From positions 101,535,855 through 101,599,854 of the forward strand of contig CM043943.1 in assembly GCA_014529385.2 (NCBI GenBank): a DNA stretch of 64,000 nucleotides, given 5' to 3'. How positions within the stretch are numbered: position 1 is the stretch's first letter; each line of letters opens with the position of its first letter. The stretch comes from Adiantum capillus-veneris (Eukaryota; Streptophyta; Polypodiopsida; Polypodiales; Pteridaceae). The position numbers and the translations under genes were made by a program. Shown here piece by piece: positions 11,473 through 21,917 of this stretch. The notes below the pieces were generated by a model. It made no database searches. It worked only from the letters and a program-made list of their open reading frames with translations, and was not told the DNA's origin.

Positions 11473-11682
11473 TTAAAGCAAGATGAAGATGTGAACATCA
11501 AAAGATACATTATACTCCAAAATAGGAAATATTATAGGGTTAGGGGACAACAATATCTCTCTCAACCTCTCAGCTCCAAAATAGAAGACCAATCTTTGTT
11601 GGGAAAAAATCTTTCTATCAATGCGTACATTCACCCTAATCTTTTGAACTGATTGAAAGTTGTAGAAAATGGGATTATTCAT
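11473..11682 (-). CDS. Ty3-A accessory small ORF-B, first copy (unknown function)
   Basis: An intact 69-residue frame between the accessory ORF-A and gag. Conserved features shared with the Ty3-C and TRG copies are IRVNVRIDRKIFSQQR, then FGAERLREIL, a PxP-I/L-P stretch, and a C-terminal SFDVHIFILL directly before the stop. That the same pattern survives in families whose LTRs are unrelated points to constraint on the protein. The pattern of short hydrophobic strands and charged turns suggests a small folded domain, but this is inference. No known retroelement protein comes to mind. Confidence 0.6.
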   Translation of the reverse strand: MNNPIFYNFQSVQKIRVNVRIDRKIFSQQRLVFYFGAERLREILLSPNPIIFPILEYNVSFDVHIFILL

Positions 11683-11806
11683 TGGTGCATTAAATACAAA
11701 CTTCCATGAAGCACTTCATTGAAGTTCAGCTCTCTTGGATCCCACCATTTGAGAGATGCGAAGAATTTGCTCACCAGTGATTAGCCTAGCTTTGGTGTGA
11801 CCATCT

Positions 11807-12220
11807 TCAGCTTTGAAAAAGTTCATAGGATTCAATGGCTACCTTCTCAACCACCTTGAGCCTTCTTGCTAGTAGTAGTTGGAGTGCATCACCATATGTA
11901 GCCTCTTGCCAATACCGCACACCATTGATGTGTAGCTCCCCCTCCAAAAACTTGTTAATACCCGATTCTGAGAGTGCTTTCACCACCTGAAGTCGAGGCT
12001 TCAAAGGAAGTGTCTTCACACTAGCCACGAAGCACTCAACACAATTCTTTGACCTAGGGACTTGATGACTACAAGATTTTCCTTGAAACAAAGAAGGGTG
12101 TATGTAGTTAACTCTCGTTACCCGCATACGTGTCGTTTGTCGATAAAGACGCTTCTTTTCTTGAGCTTCTTGGGGAGACCATAGTGGAAGTCTCCAAGAA
12201 TTTGATGGACCTTCCTTCAT
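11807..12220 (-). CDS. Ty3-A accessory ORF-A with HINGV block and Cys motif (unknown function)
   Basis: A 137-residue frame, the first sizeable one after the primer-binding site. Its second half (EGELHINGVRYWQEATYGDALQ followed by LLLARRLKVVEKVAI) aligns without gaps with Ty3-C (35197-35595: LHINGVTFIRHVDYGNSIQ, then LLLPKRLNIVQSVAI). Upstream both have a Cys group followed by a basic LP-rich stretch: here C-(H)...NCVECFVASVKTLPL, in Ty3-C C-PRED...YCPKCFGDRVKSLPA. A CxxC pair could bind zinc. Met at 12220 is the first in frame, but the homologous region may begin further up. Function is unknown; Ogre-type Ty3 elements also have an extra ORF before gag, a positional parallel only. Confidence 0.55.
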   Translation of the reverse strand: MKEGPSNSWRLPLWSPQEAQEKKRLYRQTTRMRVTRVNYIHPSLFQGKSCSHQVPRSKNCVECFVASVKTLPLKPRLQVVKALSESGINKFLEGELHINGVRYWQEATYGDALQLLLARRLKVVEKVAIESYELFQS

Positions 12221-12247
12221 AGGATTGACAGAGCGCTGCTTGAGAAC

Positions 12248-12265
12248 TCCTCCATTGGGGCACCA
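12248..12265 (-). other. Ty3-A primer-binding site
   Basis: On the minus strand the 5' LTR ends ...TCA, then five bases, then TGGTGCCCCAATGGAGG. The TGG start pairs with the CCA end of a tRNA. The same TGGTGCCCC core follows the 5' LTR in Ty3-B, Ty3-C and TRG. It is not the initiator-Met site (TGGTATCAGAG) seen in the two copia elements and the chromovirus. I cannot say which tRNA it matches. Confidence 0.75.
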
Positions 12266-12270
12266 ATTTA

Positions 12271-12389
12271 TGACGAAGGAAATTTGGAATGGCGGCCTCT
12301 ACACCAAAACAACCTCCATTGCGCCACAAAGGAAATGAGATGGGGGCACCACCTAATCTTGGAAGCGTGGACTAGGACCGCTACGCAAA

Positions 12390-12460
<71 letters not shown>

Positions 12461-13678
12461 ATCACTATGAATGAAGCATTAACCTTAGTGTGTGTACAAG
12501 GAATGGATAACTTCAAGCACTCCCAACACAAATAGCATGTAGATTACTAAACAACAACTCAAGAATTAACCAGAATCACATCAAGCACTCTCACACACAC
12601 ATAAAAGATCTCTCTTAATTAGCATAAGTAAGAGGAGGGGAGGTTACTAGCATAAAACAATTTGTACTCTAGAATGTGCAAGAATAGAGTGAATGAATGA
12701 GCTTTATGGGCTCATGATGAGTGATACAAAGACTCAATGGGGCTGAGGGAGACTTGAAATTACAAAGGAGGGGGGCTCTTTATATAGGAAAGAGAGTGAT
12801 TAGGAGTGAGGTTAAGATCCAAGTGCAATTTGTACAAATGAGCCTTGATTAGGGACATTCCACCAATGAAGAAGCTCCTTCCAAGTGATTTGTTGACCAA
12901 TTTGCAACTAATTGGCTCCATCATCACTTGTGTTGTCTTCACTCCTTCCTCCATAGCTTGCGTCCAAGAGCTTCCTTATTTTAAAATGTAAAGAATCTAC
13001 ATAAAATAAATGCATATCTAGTAATAATAGAAAGGTGTTGAATGAGAACTTATGAATTACAACAAGATTAAGCATGAATTGAGAGGTGATTAGAAGAGGA
13101 ATTTGTGATGGTTTTATGAGCTTGAGAGAGAGGAGGAAGGAGGGGAGGGTGAGAAGACTAATGGCTGATTTTTAGAGAAGGACTCAATGTGGAAAAGGAA
13201 GGGTGTGTGTGTGTCAAGGTAGAGGGGGTGGTCTCCACCACAGTTGAAAAAACTGGCGTCCGCCATTTTGGACATATCTCCTAGACCGTAGATGCAAAAA
13301 TTATAAAAAAAATATGGTCGAAATCTCCAACTCATCAGCTACAACTTTGATGAAGACAACTTTTCTTGGATCGGAGTGGAAGTATTTTTTAAAAAATCCA
13401 ACCAAATCATGTGTTTGCTTCCTTCCTTTACCAAGTCTTCCACCTTGGTCCCATCTGTTTGAATCGTCATATGGATCCAAAGCCATGAAGATATGATCCA
13501 CTCATGACCCTTGAATCATGGGTGCATGGTTCCACAACCACATTATATCTTTTCTTTTCACATTTACATATTTTCCCTTCCCTTTACCACTAGGTTCTAC
13601 CTTTCCCCTTCGGTGAACTAGTCTAGGAAAAATTCCCTTCCAGTCATTTTTTTGAATTTTTCCAAGAGGTTGTTCTCA
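12271..13678 (-). repeat. Ty3-A 5' LTR (right copy)
   Basis: Direct repeat of 4583-5987, very similar throughout. Its microsatellite differs: a (CA)n block of about 20 bp leads into a (GA)n tract ending at 12459, where the other copy has GA only. A 13-bp insertion (GCGTCCAAGAGCT-like) near 12960 is absent from the other copy. A TATA-like box lies at 12777-12786 on the minus strand. No gene lies within it. Confidence 0.95.
12777..12786 (-). promoter_or_regulatory. TATA-like box in Ty3-A 5' LTR
   Basis: Minus-strand TATATAAAGA, conserved in both LTRs. As this is the 5' LTR, it would be the promoter used for element transcription. Confidence 0.5.
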
Positions 13679-14159
13679 CTCTTACATATGGGACCCTGAG
13701 GAACCCCGTGTTTGAGGGTTTTTACCTCGAATTTGAACCCTTCATATGAGCCCATTTTCTCTCTTGTTTCCTCAGTGGGAACCTTTTCAATCAAGACAAT
13801 TTTGTCCTCTTTCATGGTTGAAGCCTTTGGCAAATTGGGGCTCGACATATGGGACCCTGAGGAACCCCGTGTTTGAGGGTTTTTACCTCGAATTTGAACT
13901 CTTCAGATGAGCCCATTTTCTCTCTTGTTTCCTCAGTGGGAACCTTTTCAATCAAGACAGTTTTGTCCTCTTTCATGGTTGAAGCCTTTGGCAAATTGGG
14001 GCTCGACATTTTTGCATCATACAATGGTCTCAAGACCGAGCCGTCGCCTTCCTCCATCGGCACAGCTAACTCCATTTTGGGTATTTTTCCCGCCGCTAAC
14101 ATTTGTGAAAATTCGACAATATCTTCTCTTACGACCAGAGCATCAGGTTCCATCACCAA
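13679..14159 (-). pseudogene. Probable 5' piece of the LINE ORF1, with internal duplication
   Basis: A 115-residue minus-strand frame from 14159 (MVMEPDALVVREDIVEFSQML...) lies just beyond Ty3-A, in the same orientation as the LINE ORF1 on the other side. It may be the LINE's ORF1 N-terminus separated by the Ty3-A insertion. I recognise no domain. A 161-bp tandem duplication within it (13684-13844 and 13845-14005) shifts the frame, because 161 is not a multiple of three. The LINE assignment is inference: the Ty3-A flanks carry no matching target-site duplication to prove continuity. Confidence 0.35.
13684..14005. repeat. 161-bp direct tandem duplication
   Basis: Two adjacent copies, both starting ACATATGGGACCCTGAGG and ending GGGGCTCG, differ at only a few positions. 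The duplication appears recent relative to the surrounding LINE remnant. Confidence 0.95.
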
Positions 14160-14194
14160 GTGACGTAGACTTGCAATATTTGATAAACCTCAAA

Positions 14195-15543
14195 CCTTAA
14201 CACTAGAATGGTAACATGACACTTTTATGCCATGGGACACTTTTGTGTCCTGTTAAGTGACCATTTTGCTTGAATTATTTGAAGAGTATGAAAATAAATT
14301 TCTAGGTGCTATATATCCACAAAGTTGCCTTATGACCTGAAAAAAACTTAGCATTTTTTTTAGAGTATCGATCTCACCATTAACCTTACTCTTGCACAAC
14401 ATTTTTGAACCTAAACTGTGTGAAAAAACGGGTCCTGTTTTTGGCTTTTTTTCAATTGTTGGCAACTATACCACTCTAAACTTCATGTTTGTGAGGTTTA
14501 GATGGCTAGAGTTTAGGCCTTCATAGTTCTCAACATGTTTTGATGCTTGTAGGGAGAGCTAAGTGTTAAAGTGAAAGTTATGACCAATTTACAAGAATTG
14601 CATAATCCTTTTTTTTGGCCAAAATTAGCACTTTTATGATTTTTTTGGTGGCTTTCTTGATATCCAAATTCCATTTTGATTGTGTAAGTGTAATGTATAA
14701 CATAAATCTAATCTTCCTTGAGTTTTGGGGGACCTAATATGCTATATAGCATAGTATATGATGATGGTTGAGTTTTTTGATTGTTGAAGAATACGATACA
14801 TTTTAGAGTAGCAAGTATAACTTTCTCAATATTGCTAGTTTCTTAGGCGAATTGTGTATATTTTGTAGGTAGTAACCATATCTAATCATAGACTACAAAC
14901 TTGGCTAGATATTAAGTAGTTTCTATGGGTTTTTAGAGGTCATAATGCTAAACCCAGTTTTTTTATGTTTGCTATATTTAGCACTTTATCATTGCCCCCA
15001 AGGTTCCAATTGTAAGAGATCCATTATCCTTTTGACATGCTCCATGGCTCCTTTTGAATCCAAAGGCCCAAAGGGAACTAAGAAAACATGTATATAGTAT
15101 CTGTATTGAGCGTGACTATAGAAACTTTCATGATAGGTCCGGAGAATGGCAAAAATGTAACTTTTTTGTACCTATTTTTTTTTCCCAAAAAAAAATTAGT
15201 GAGGTAAAAGCAACCATATGCTTTGGTCACCAACCCATTGAAGTTAACGGGGCATTTTATCTCTTGTCCTACAAAAATCCCCACTCTTATTTATATGCAG
15301 TCAATAGTAAGAAATTGTTGTTTTGGGCAAAATGCACTGGTCCATCAACTTTGGAGACTTGTAGTAACCAAGGATGAGAAAAATTACAAGTTTCTCATTT
15401 TTTCCATATGTAGTAGTTATTGAACTATAAACTCATGAAAGGATTTTTCAAAATGAGTGGATCTACTATGGTTTTGGAATTTTTTCCCAAAACCCTGAAA
15501 GGACACTTTTATGTCATGTTAGGTTACCATTCTAGTGTTAAGG
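14195..15543. mobile_element. Non-autonomous DNA transposon with 21-bp terminal inverted repeats
   Basis: Perfect 21-bp inverted repeats bound this 1349-bp stretch: 14195-14215 (CCTTAACACTAGAATGG...) and 15523-15543. A GACACTTTTATG word near both ends adds subterminal repetition. I see no transposase frame inside. The CACTAG within the repeat recalls CACTA transposons, but the repeat begins CCTTAA. If the ends were taken at CACTA, the flanks would be TTAA on both sides. No clean target duplication is seen outside the 21-bp arms, so the superfamily stays open. Confidence 0.7.
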
Positions 15544-16350
15544 GAAAAAAAGTTTTAAAGAGATAATAATCAGTTAGACAATAATTGCTTTCTTGAAAAT
15601 AATGTTAGGCTAGATACTAGAAGCAAAACTATAATCGCTACATTAGATCACCAAAAAGCATAGGCATGTGATGATGATAGTAATCGCAATTTTACACAAC
15701 GATAATCATCGCAAGCTGCCAATAGCCAAAAAGGTTGAGGCAAGAAAATAATCGCAAAAATATCCAAAGCAGGAGAGAGTTGCAACCACTACCGGGGCAC
15801 TCGAGGAGATGCTTAAAAAAAAACCTAACAATGTGTGACACGGTGTGACACGGACTGCGTGCAACAGAGATCTAATCTGAAACGAATTGAATGGAGAGGA
15901 ATACGCAGGAGCACAAAGGATCCAGAGTGAGCTACGCAATACAATCTGGACTCGTGCCACCAGTAGTAAGTGATCACAGAACTCATAACCCCTTCTCGCA
16001 GGAAGGTCTCAGAAGATCTTGCTCACCATCGCCCCGCACATAGATCTCATACACCTTAGCTCACCATCGCTTTAAGTGAGATGTATCTTGTAGAATATGC
16101 ATCTTGGGTTGACTTCGACGTTTTGTATGTTGAAAACCCCTCCTTCGATGTCACATGAAAAAGGAGAGGCTACTCTTGACTAATCTTAATGAGGGGGGGC
16201 TTGTGTGGCCTTATCTTTTGATGATAATGACAAAGTGGTCAAGATCATGGGTACCAAAAACGCGGGTATGATTTTTGGAAAAAAAAAATATATATATTGT
16301 TTATTAAAAAAAAATTATTTTTTTTTTTGAAAAAAAAGTTGGACGTTTTT
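15544..16350. other. Unassigned AT-rich stretch
   Basis: No coding frame, RNA gene or recognisable repeat end could be supported. The minus-strand frame 15960-15706 looks like chance. From about 16260 to 16340 there are homopolymer-rich A and T runs. Confidence 0.4.
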
Positions 16351-16361
16351 CTTTCTGCTAT

Positions 16362-16369
16362 AAATAGAG
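16362..16369 (+). promoter_or_regulatory. Possible TATA box (TATAAATA)
   Basis: CTATAAATAGAGC is a good TATA match. It is followed by a non-coding leader-like region and, about 1 kb on, by a frame starting MAPKRAR. It could be the promoter of a decayed LTR element, but no LTR pair is visible to support this. Confidence 0.3.
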
Positions 16370-16532
16370 CATCCATGCTCACACTTTAGACATAGAGATT
16401 GCCTCTATAGCACTCACGACGTGCTGCCACTTCTCTTAGAGAGAAGGCGTCCACAAACCAGTAAGAGAGCAAAAACTCTAGTGGACTAATAAGGTGCGTA
16501 TTAATTAAGCATTCAATTAACTTTAGGAATGA

Positions 16533-16990
16533 TGTATGTGTGCTATCTCTTACTCTAATCTCTCTAATAGATTAGTAAGATTCAATTAGCTATGTGTATT
16601 TGTGCTATCTCTTACTCTAATCTCTAATGGATTAGTAAGATTCAATTAGTTATGTGTGTGTGTGTGTGTGTGCTATCTTTTACTCTAATCTCTCTAATAG
16701 ATTAGTAAGATTCAATTAGTTATGTGTGTGTGTGTGCTATCTATTACTCTAATCTTCTAATAGATTAGTAAGATTTAATTAGCTTTAAGAAGGATGTGTG
16801 TGTGTGTGTGTTATCTTTTACTCTAATCTCTCTAATAGATTGGTGAGATTCAATTAGCTTTAGAAAAGTATGTGTGTGTGTTCTCTTTTACTCTAATCTT
16901 TCTAATGGATAGTGAGATTCAATTAACTTTAAAAAAGATGTGTGTGTATGTTTTCTCTTACTCTAATCTCTCTAAGTATACCTACTCTCT
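16533..16990. repeat. Minisatellite, about 7 imperfect units of roughly 60-75 bp
   Basis: Each unit contains CTTACTCTAATCTCTCTAAT, then AGATTAGTAAGATTCAATTA, then a GT run of variable length. Unit-length differences come mainly from the GT run and from loss of a short CTCT step. From 16990 to 17429 I see nothing identifiable. Confidence 0.85.
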
Positions 16991-17429
16991 CTATTTAGTA
17001 CATCTTCACTTTTAACTTATATATTGTTAATTGAAAGTTAATACATAAGAGAACTCATCATATTCTTATTATACATGATGAAATTCTCATTCACCAATGT
17101 TATTGTCAATTAGGTTAAATAGAATTTTGAATAATACTAAAAATTGATTTAGTTGAACTATAGAATTGAAGTTAGAATTGGATAAGAAATGTCATGCATA
17201 AAAGTAATGCATTCCCAAACTTTCACTCGTAATTTATACACTTAATTTTTGATTAATTAAGATTAGCAAATATTTGATGTATAGAAATTAGAGGTAGAAC
17301 AACAACACAAATTGTGAATCCGAGTTGGCGAGGGTTCAAATTACAGACTCTCTTTGAAAACAAGGAGATTACTAGGGAAATTGACCAATTTAAAGTTCTA
17401 AGTGTATAACATAAGTGTAGTACAAAAAA

Positions 17430-17624
17430 ATGGCTCCAAAGCGTGCTCGAACACAAGGCGCTAATGATCATGAAGCTGGTACAAGTAACGGTGGAATCCC
17501 TGCGAAAAATGCTATGTCTCCACCAATCGGACCAATCGGAGCTATGGTACAGGTTAGTATTGCAGTTTCAAGTTATGCATCATTGCATATGCGAGACCAT
17601 AGGAATATATTATTTACCTTATGA
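17430..17624 (+). pseudogene. Short gag-start-like frame
   Basis: A 64-residue frame begins MAPKRARTQGANDHEAGTSN, a low-complexity basic start of a kind often seen at the N-terminus of plant Ty3 Gag proteins. It lies downstream of a TATA-like box and minisatellite. The frame dissolves after about 50 residues and no capsid, knuckle or pol homology follows. I treat it as a possible truncated element end; a chance frame is the alternative. Confidence 0.25.
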
Positions 17625-18542
17625 AAAGAAAACACGGACCGAAACCACGAGGCTTAACCCCAAGAAACTCGTCATATGTTTGACAAGTAGGAAAGATTGT
17701 CTGTTTAAACTGGTTGCTATAGGAAAGAATGTTTGTCCAAAACCTTCGGTATGGTTTCTCTCAAGTCTCTCTACTTATTAGCGCTGGTATTATATGGCAG
17801 TTACCGAGGCGTGAGATGATGCCCGGATTGGCACCGTTGTTGCTGTGACGGGAGTACGTCCAGATTAGCACAACGAGTACTTGTCGAGCGGTATGGGACG
17901 CTCATGAGGACAAGGGTTTTTATGAATAATGTATACACCGATCGGACATAATAGTGCCAGTAGAGATTCTTGAGTGAACCTAATCCAAGGGTTGTTGGTT
18001 TAAAATTGGACGACTTCTTGTTTGACAATTGTTTGTAATACTGTTTGAAGGGCTGTTTTAACGAACCAGTATCATAAATAAAGTAAAGGAACATGTATGT
18101 TTAAACAGTGTGGTAGTAATTAGATAACAAAATAAGGGTGAGTGTGGTGTGGAAAGTGGGAGAATGATACACCGACGGTATCATTCTATGGACGGGTGGA
18201 CCCGATGAGTCGGATAACTTTCAAACGCTAGGACTTTTTTTATTAGTCATAAATCTTAAAAGAGACAAACCTTGGCGGCTATGCTTCTGAAACATGGGAA
18301 AAAAAGCGCAAAGGTTGGTCACTCTAAGATTTATACTTTAATGTATAATTGATTATAGATAGTTTTTGGATAGGGTTATGGTTGTCACGCTCTGCCATAG
18401 CGAGATAGGAGCAATCCTTCACTAACGGTTCATGCCCGTGGCTACGTAGTAGCTAAGGAAATGTCCGTTGGTTTTTCCTTCTCAGGATTGGAGACCTATC
18501 AAAGGTACTCCGCTCCTCTCGACAAGGGGCAGGGACCTCACA
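17625..18542. other. Unassigned stretch, no gene seen
   Basis: Frames here are short and carry no known motif. The GC-richer stretch around 18380-18540 does not match anything else in the window. It abuts the truncated TRG LTR at 18543. Confidence 0.4.
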
Positions 18543-18695
18543 ATCGTTTTTTCACTATCACCAGTACCAGTGTGTTTTTTTTTTAATAATGAGGAGTTGG
18601 TAGTGCGTAAAACTTCTCGAGGAAGCTATCCGCAGGCCGAAGACATGAGGTAAGCAGGTGCGTCAGATGGCATCTAGTGGTGTCAGGAGGGCGAA
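18543..18695 (+). repeat. TRG LTR-a, left fragment
   Basis: Matches LTR-b and LTR-c from TTTTTTCACTATCACCAG up to GAGGGCGAA, where Copia-1 begins. The LTR continues at 43509. Its upstream end is missing. Confidence 0.85.
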
Positions 18696-18840
18696 TGTTG
18701 GAGCTATATATGGCTCACTCTACTCAACTTGGTCTCACCTATATATTTATATCTTGTCCTCAATATGAATCAGTCTTTGGGAGCGTATATGGTGTGTATC
18801 TTGTCTCGTCTCTCTCTCTCTCTCTCTCTCCATCTCAACA
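18696..18840 (+). repeat. Copia-1 5' LTR
   Basis: TGTTGGAGCTATATATGG at the start, CATCTCAACA at the end. It contains a TATA-like TATATA near 18704 and a (TC)n stretch near the end. It is nearly identical to 43365-43508. Confidence 0.95.
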
Positions 18841-18851
18841 TGGTATCAGAG
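18841..18851 (+). other. Copia-1 primer-binding site (initiator Met tRNA)
   Basis: TGGTATCAGAG follows the LTR with no gap, complementary to the 3' end of plant initiator-Met tRNA, the usual primer of copia elements. The next 750 bp or so form an untranslated leader with no conserved frame before 19610. Confidence 0.92.
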
Positions 18852-19609
18852 GAGTAACGATCACGCGCCGATTCAATTCATGGTGACAAAACAGTATGTG
18901 TATGTGATTTGCATGTAAGATTCAAAAATTGCTACAAATTTTATTTTTGAGCATTGATTCTTGTTAACTATGGTTGTTTTGTGTTAAGAAGAATATGATT
19001 AGTGTTTTGTGTGGCGTTTATTGCTAATCAATCTAATCGTTGATTACGTTTTCTTGTTGATGACACCCTGAACTTCATCTCAATTTTTCTTGTTGTTCTG
19101 CTCAAAATTTGGAGAAACGGGAAAGTGTAATGGAGCATAGCGCAATGGCACTTTTCATCCAAAACTTGTTCGTCTCCTCGAGCTCTTCGATTTGAGTTCT
19201 AGGTTTGCGTCAATCAGAGTTCGCAGCAGAAAGTTATGTTGTTTTTACTACAATTGAGCTTGACGCAGCTTTCTTCGTCCTACTTCTTCGTGAAGCGTCC
19301 ACGATCGTTTTTCTTATTTTGGCGTTAACTTGTTCGAGAAGATTTAGCTTTTTGCTATTCGTATTGTGGCCGTCAATCTTGCGTCTCACGCCACTCTATT
19401 TTGAGGACTCTTTTATTATTAACGTCTCCTTTACCCTGCCTTTTTTGGGTGACGTCTCTCACATCTTTGGATGTTCCTTGAGCATCCTTCTTACGTTTAT
19501 TGTTGACAGAACACAGTTCTCATATCTCTCTTATTCTCAAATGCGGCCTTCACCATATATGGTGTGCAAATTCTGCGATCTTATCTTATACGTCTTCTCG
19601 CAACAAGAT

Positions 19610-20596
19610 ATGGCTATGAATATTCTTGTCAACGGCTTTCCTTCTGGCCAGCGTTCTGTTCCTCTTTTCCAAGGTCAAGGTTTTCCAGGCTGGAAAGCAA
19701 AGATGTTGTTATTTCTTGAAGGCGATGAACTCTCCGATGTTGTTCTTGGAAATCGTGTTTGTCCGCCTCAGCCTGTTGATACGGATAATGATAACGTGCT
19801 TATCACTGAAGGACCTATATTTGAAGATTGGAATGTTGCCTATACGGATTGGCAATGACGTGATAAAGCAGCTCGTCGGTATATTCTTTTTTCTCTTACT
19901 GATTTCCTTTTGCTTGATATGTATAAACTTCCTACTTCCCATGACGTATGGAAGTACCTTATTGCAAACTTTCAGAAGAAATCTGTCATAGAAATACTTT
20001 ATTTGAGAGGGTTGCTTAACAAGTTACAATATGAAGTTGGTACTGCCATGACATAACATATTGAATCTTTCAAATCTATTATTAATCAACTTGTTGCTGC
20101 CGGTGATCCTATTCCACAAAAGCAACTGATTACACTTCTCCTTGATACGGTGAAGGACTCTTCTTATGATAACATTGTTACTATTCTCTCTAATAAAGAT
20201 GGTCTTGATTTCGACCAAGCCTGCATGTCTTTAATTGAATACTCTCAACGTCAAGAACGTCGTAATGTTGGTCATGATACAGCTATGATTTCACAAGAGG
20301 AGACTGAGTCACAATAGATGGAACGGGCTTTTTATGCTCGAAGGCGTCCATTTCAACGAGGAAACCGCAGAGGTGGCCGTTGCGGTAATATTTTCTCTCG
20401 TCTCAAATTTCCTAATAAGCAATGTTCTTACTGCAACAGAAATGGCCATACTAAAGATGATTGTTGGGCACGTCAATATGATGAAGAACACAATATTACC
20501 ACAAAACAACCACGTTTATCTAGAGACTCTTCTTCTTCTTCTTGTGAATATTGTGCACGATCTGATCATCCCACTCATATGTGCTATAAGCGTTGA
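19610..20596 (+). pseudogene. gag: Copia-1 gag remnant
   Basis: The likely start is the Met at 19610 (MAMNILVNGFPSGQRS). The upstream extension to 19205 is hydrophobic and unlike Gag. Copia Gag features include FPGWKAKMLLFLEGDEL, DWNVAYTDW and ARRYILFSLTDFLLL. The CCHC knuckle at about 20430 is intact: CSYCNRNGHTKDDC. In-frame stops sit at 19856 (TGA), 20054 (TAA), 20315 (TAG) and 20594 (TGA). All the parts share one frame, so the damage is point mutation, not indels. Confidence 0.88.
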
Positions 20597-21663
20597 TTTG
20601 ACACAGATCGCAATAGAGCATATGCTACTGAACATCGAAACAACATTGTACCAGAAACAAGCTGCGTCCTATGTTAAGTTGCTCCAGACAGAATACTTCA
20701 TGTACGCGATGGATCACTTTTTATTGTTGATTCCGGTGCTACAAGAAATATAACATATCAGTCTAAGTGGCTCCATGAGTATCATCCACTGCCAGTTCAA
20801 CGTGTTGTTTATCTTGCTGATGATACTACTTGTCAAGTAAAGGGTATTGGAGACTTATATCTTGGTACCTTATCTTCTTCCACTCGAATTTTGCGAAGAG
20901 TATTACATGTACCAGATCTTCAACGTAATCTTCTTTCAGTTGCTAGACTTGTTGATCTTGGTCTGTTTGTTGGATTTGATCATACCAAATGCCGAATTGA
21001 GAAAGATGGACAGACTATAGCCACTGCTCCTCGAAATGGTAATTTGTTTGAACTCTCTCTCAACTATGCTGTAGCAAATGTTGTCACTGCTCCAGGTGAT
21101 CATGATTGCAAAGTATGGCATCACCGTTTTGTTCATGCTGATTTCTCAAAACTCCTTGATCTTCAACGTCGTGATCTTGTTCATGGCATGGATTTTAAAG
21201 CCCATCCCCATATGGGAATTTGTGAATTTTGTGCTCTTGAGAAACACAATCAAAAACCCTTTCCTCTTTCAAATACAACTCATTCTCATGACATATTGGA
21301 TCTTGTTCATACTGATATATGTGGACCTCTACCTTCTTCGAGATCACAATATCGCTACTTCATTACTTTCATTGATGATTTCTCAAGGTATAGGACTGTA
21401 TTTCTACTTAGACAAAAATCTGAAGCCTTATCTGTTTTCAAACAATTCCACAAGGCTGCGGAACTTCAAACTGGTCGTCGCCTTAAGAAGCTTCGTAGTG
21501 ACAATGGAGGGGAATATGTTTCTCAAGAGTTTGTGAGTTACTATGCTGAAAGTGGAATTCATCATGAACACACTATTCCATATTCCCCTCAACAGAACGG
21601 TGTTGCTAAACGAAAGAATCGCACTATTCTCAATGTTGTAAGATGTATGCTGATTCATTCTCG
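20597..21663 (+). pseudogene. Copia-1 protease and integrase, cut by Ty3-B
   Basis: The frame continues from gag through a stop near 20675 into the protease active site VDSGATRNI (about 20724). The integrase zinc finger follows (WHHRFVHAD ... CEFCALEK), then the core with HTDICGPL, FIDDFSRY and LRSDNGGEY. The third catalytic position reads QQNGVAKRKNRT, with Lys where copia integrases have Glu; spacing from the second Asp (35 residues between) confirms it is that position. The frame stops at 21663, where the Ty3-B LTR begins within an Ser-Arg codon pair; homology resumes after 30974. Integrase would insert the cDNA, but this one lacks its Glu. Confidence 0.9.
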
Positions 21664-21872
21664 TGACGGGAGCAAAGCGAACCCCGAACCCCGACGGCCT
21701 CTAAAACACTGGGGACCGAATGGCGCGCCTCGAGCCTGTCATGGTAAAGCAAAGAGGGGGCACTACCTACATTCAACGGCTAGGACGCAAACAACACACC
21801 ACCATAACAAAGTTTCATCCAAGAGAGATGGATGCTTGGGAGTAATGATGAAGAGGAAAGGGAATGAGATCA

Positions 21873-21917
<45 letters not shown>

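Larger units (their letters stand above)
4583..13678 (-). mobile_element. Ty3-A: complete-length Ty3/gypsy LTR retrotransposon
   Basis: Two long terminal repeats, 4583-5987 (1405 bp) and 12271-13678 (1408 bp), flank an internal region read on the minus strand as accessory frames, gag, protease, RT, RNase H, second RNase H and integrase. LTR ends are TG...CA. The primer-binding site (TGGTGCCCC on the minus strand) lies five bases inside the 5' LTR, and a purine tract AAAAAAAAGAG directly precedes the 3' LTR. The flanks GACAC and CTCTT do not match, so no target-site duplication is visible; flank decay or recombination could explain this. The dual RNase H places it near the Tat branch of plant Ty3 elements. 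All main genes are broken. Confidence 0.95.

Noticed and set aside
4583-13678. Ty3-A as a simple insertion with target duplication
   Set aside because: GACAC on the left and CTCTT on the right do not match, so I list the element but claim no duplication.
14195-15543. Firm CACTA superfamily assignment
   Set aside because: The arm starts CCTTAA before CACTAG, no 3-bp duplication fits, and no transposase is present.
18380-18540. Possible organelle-derived DNA
   Set aside because: The stretch is richer in GC than its surroundings, but I could not match it to any organelle gene.
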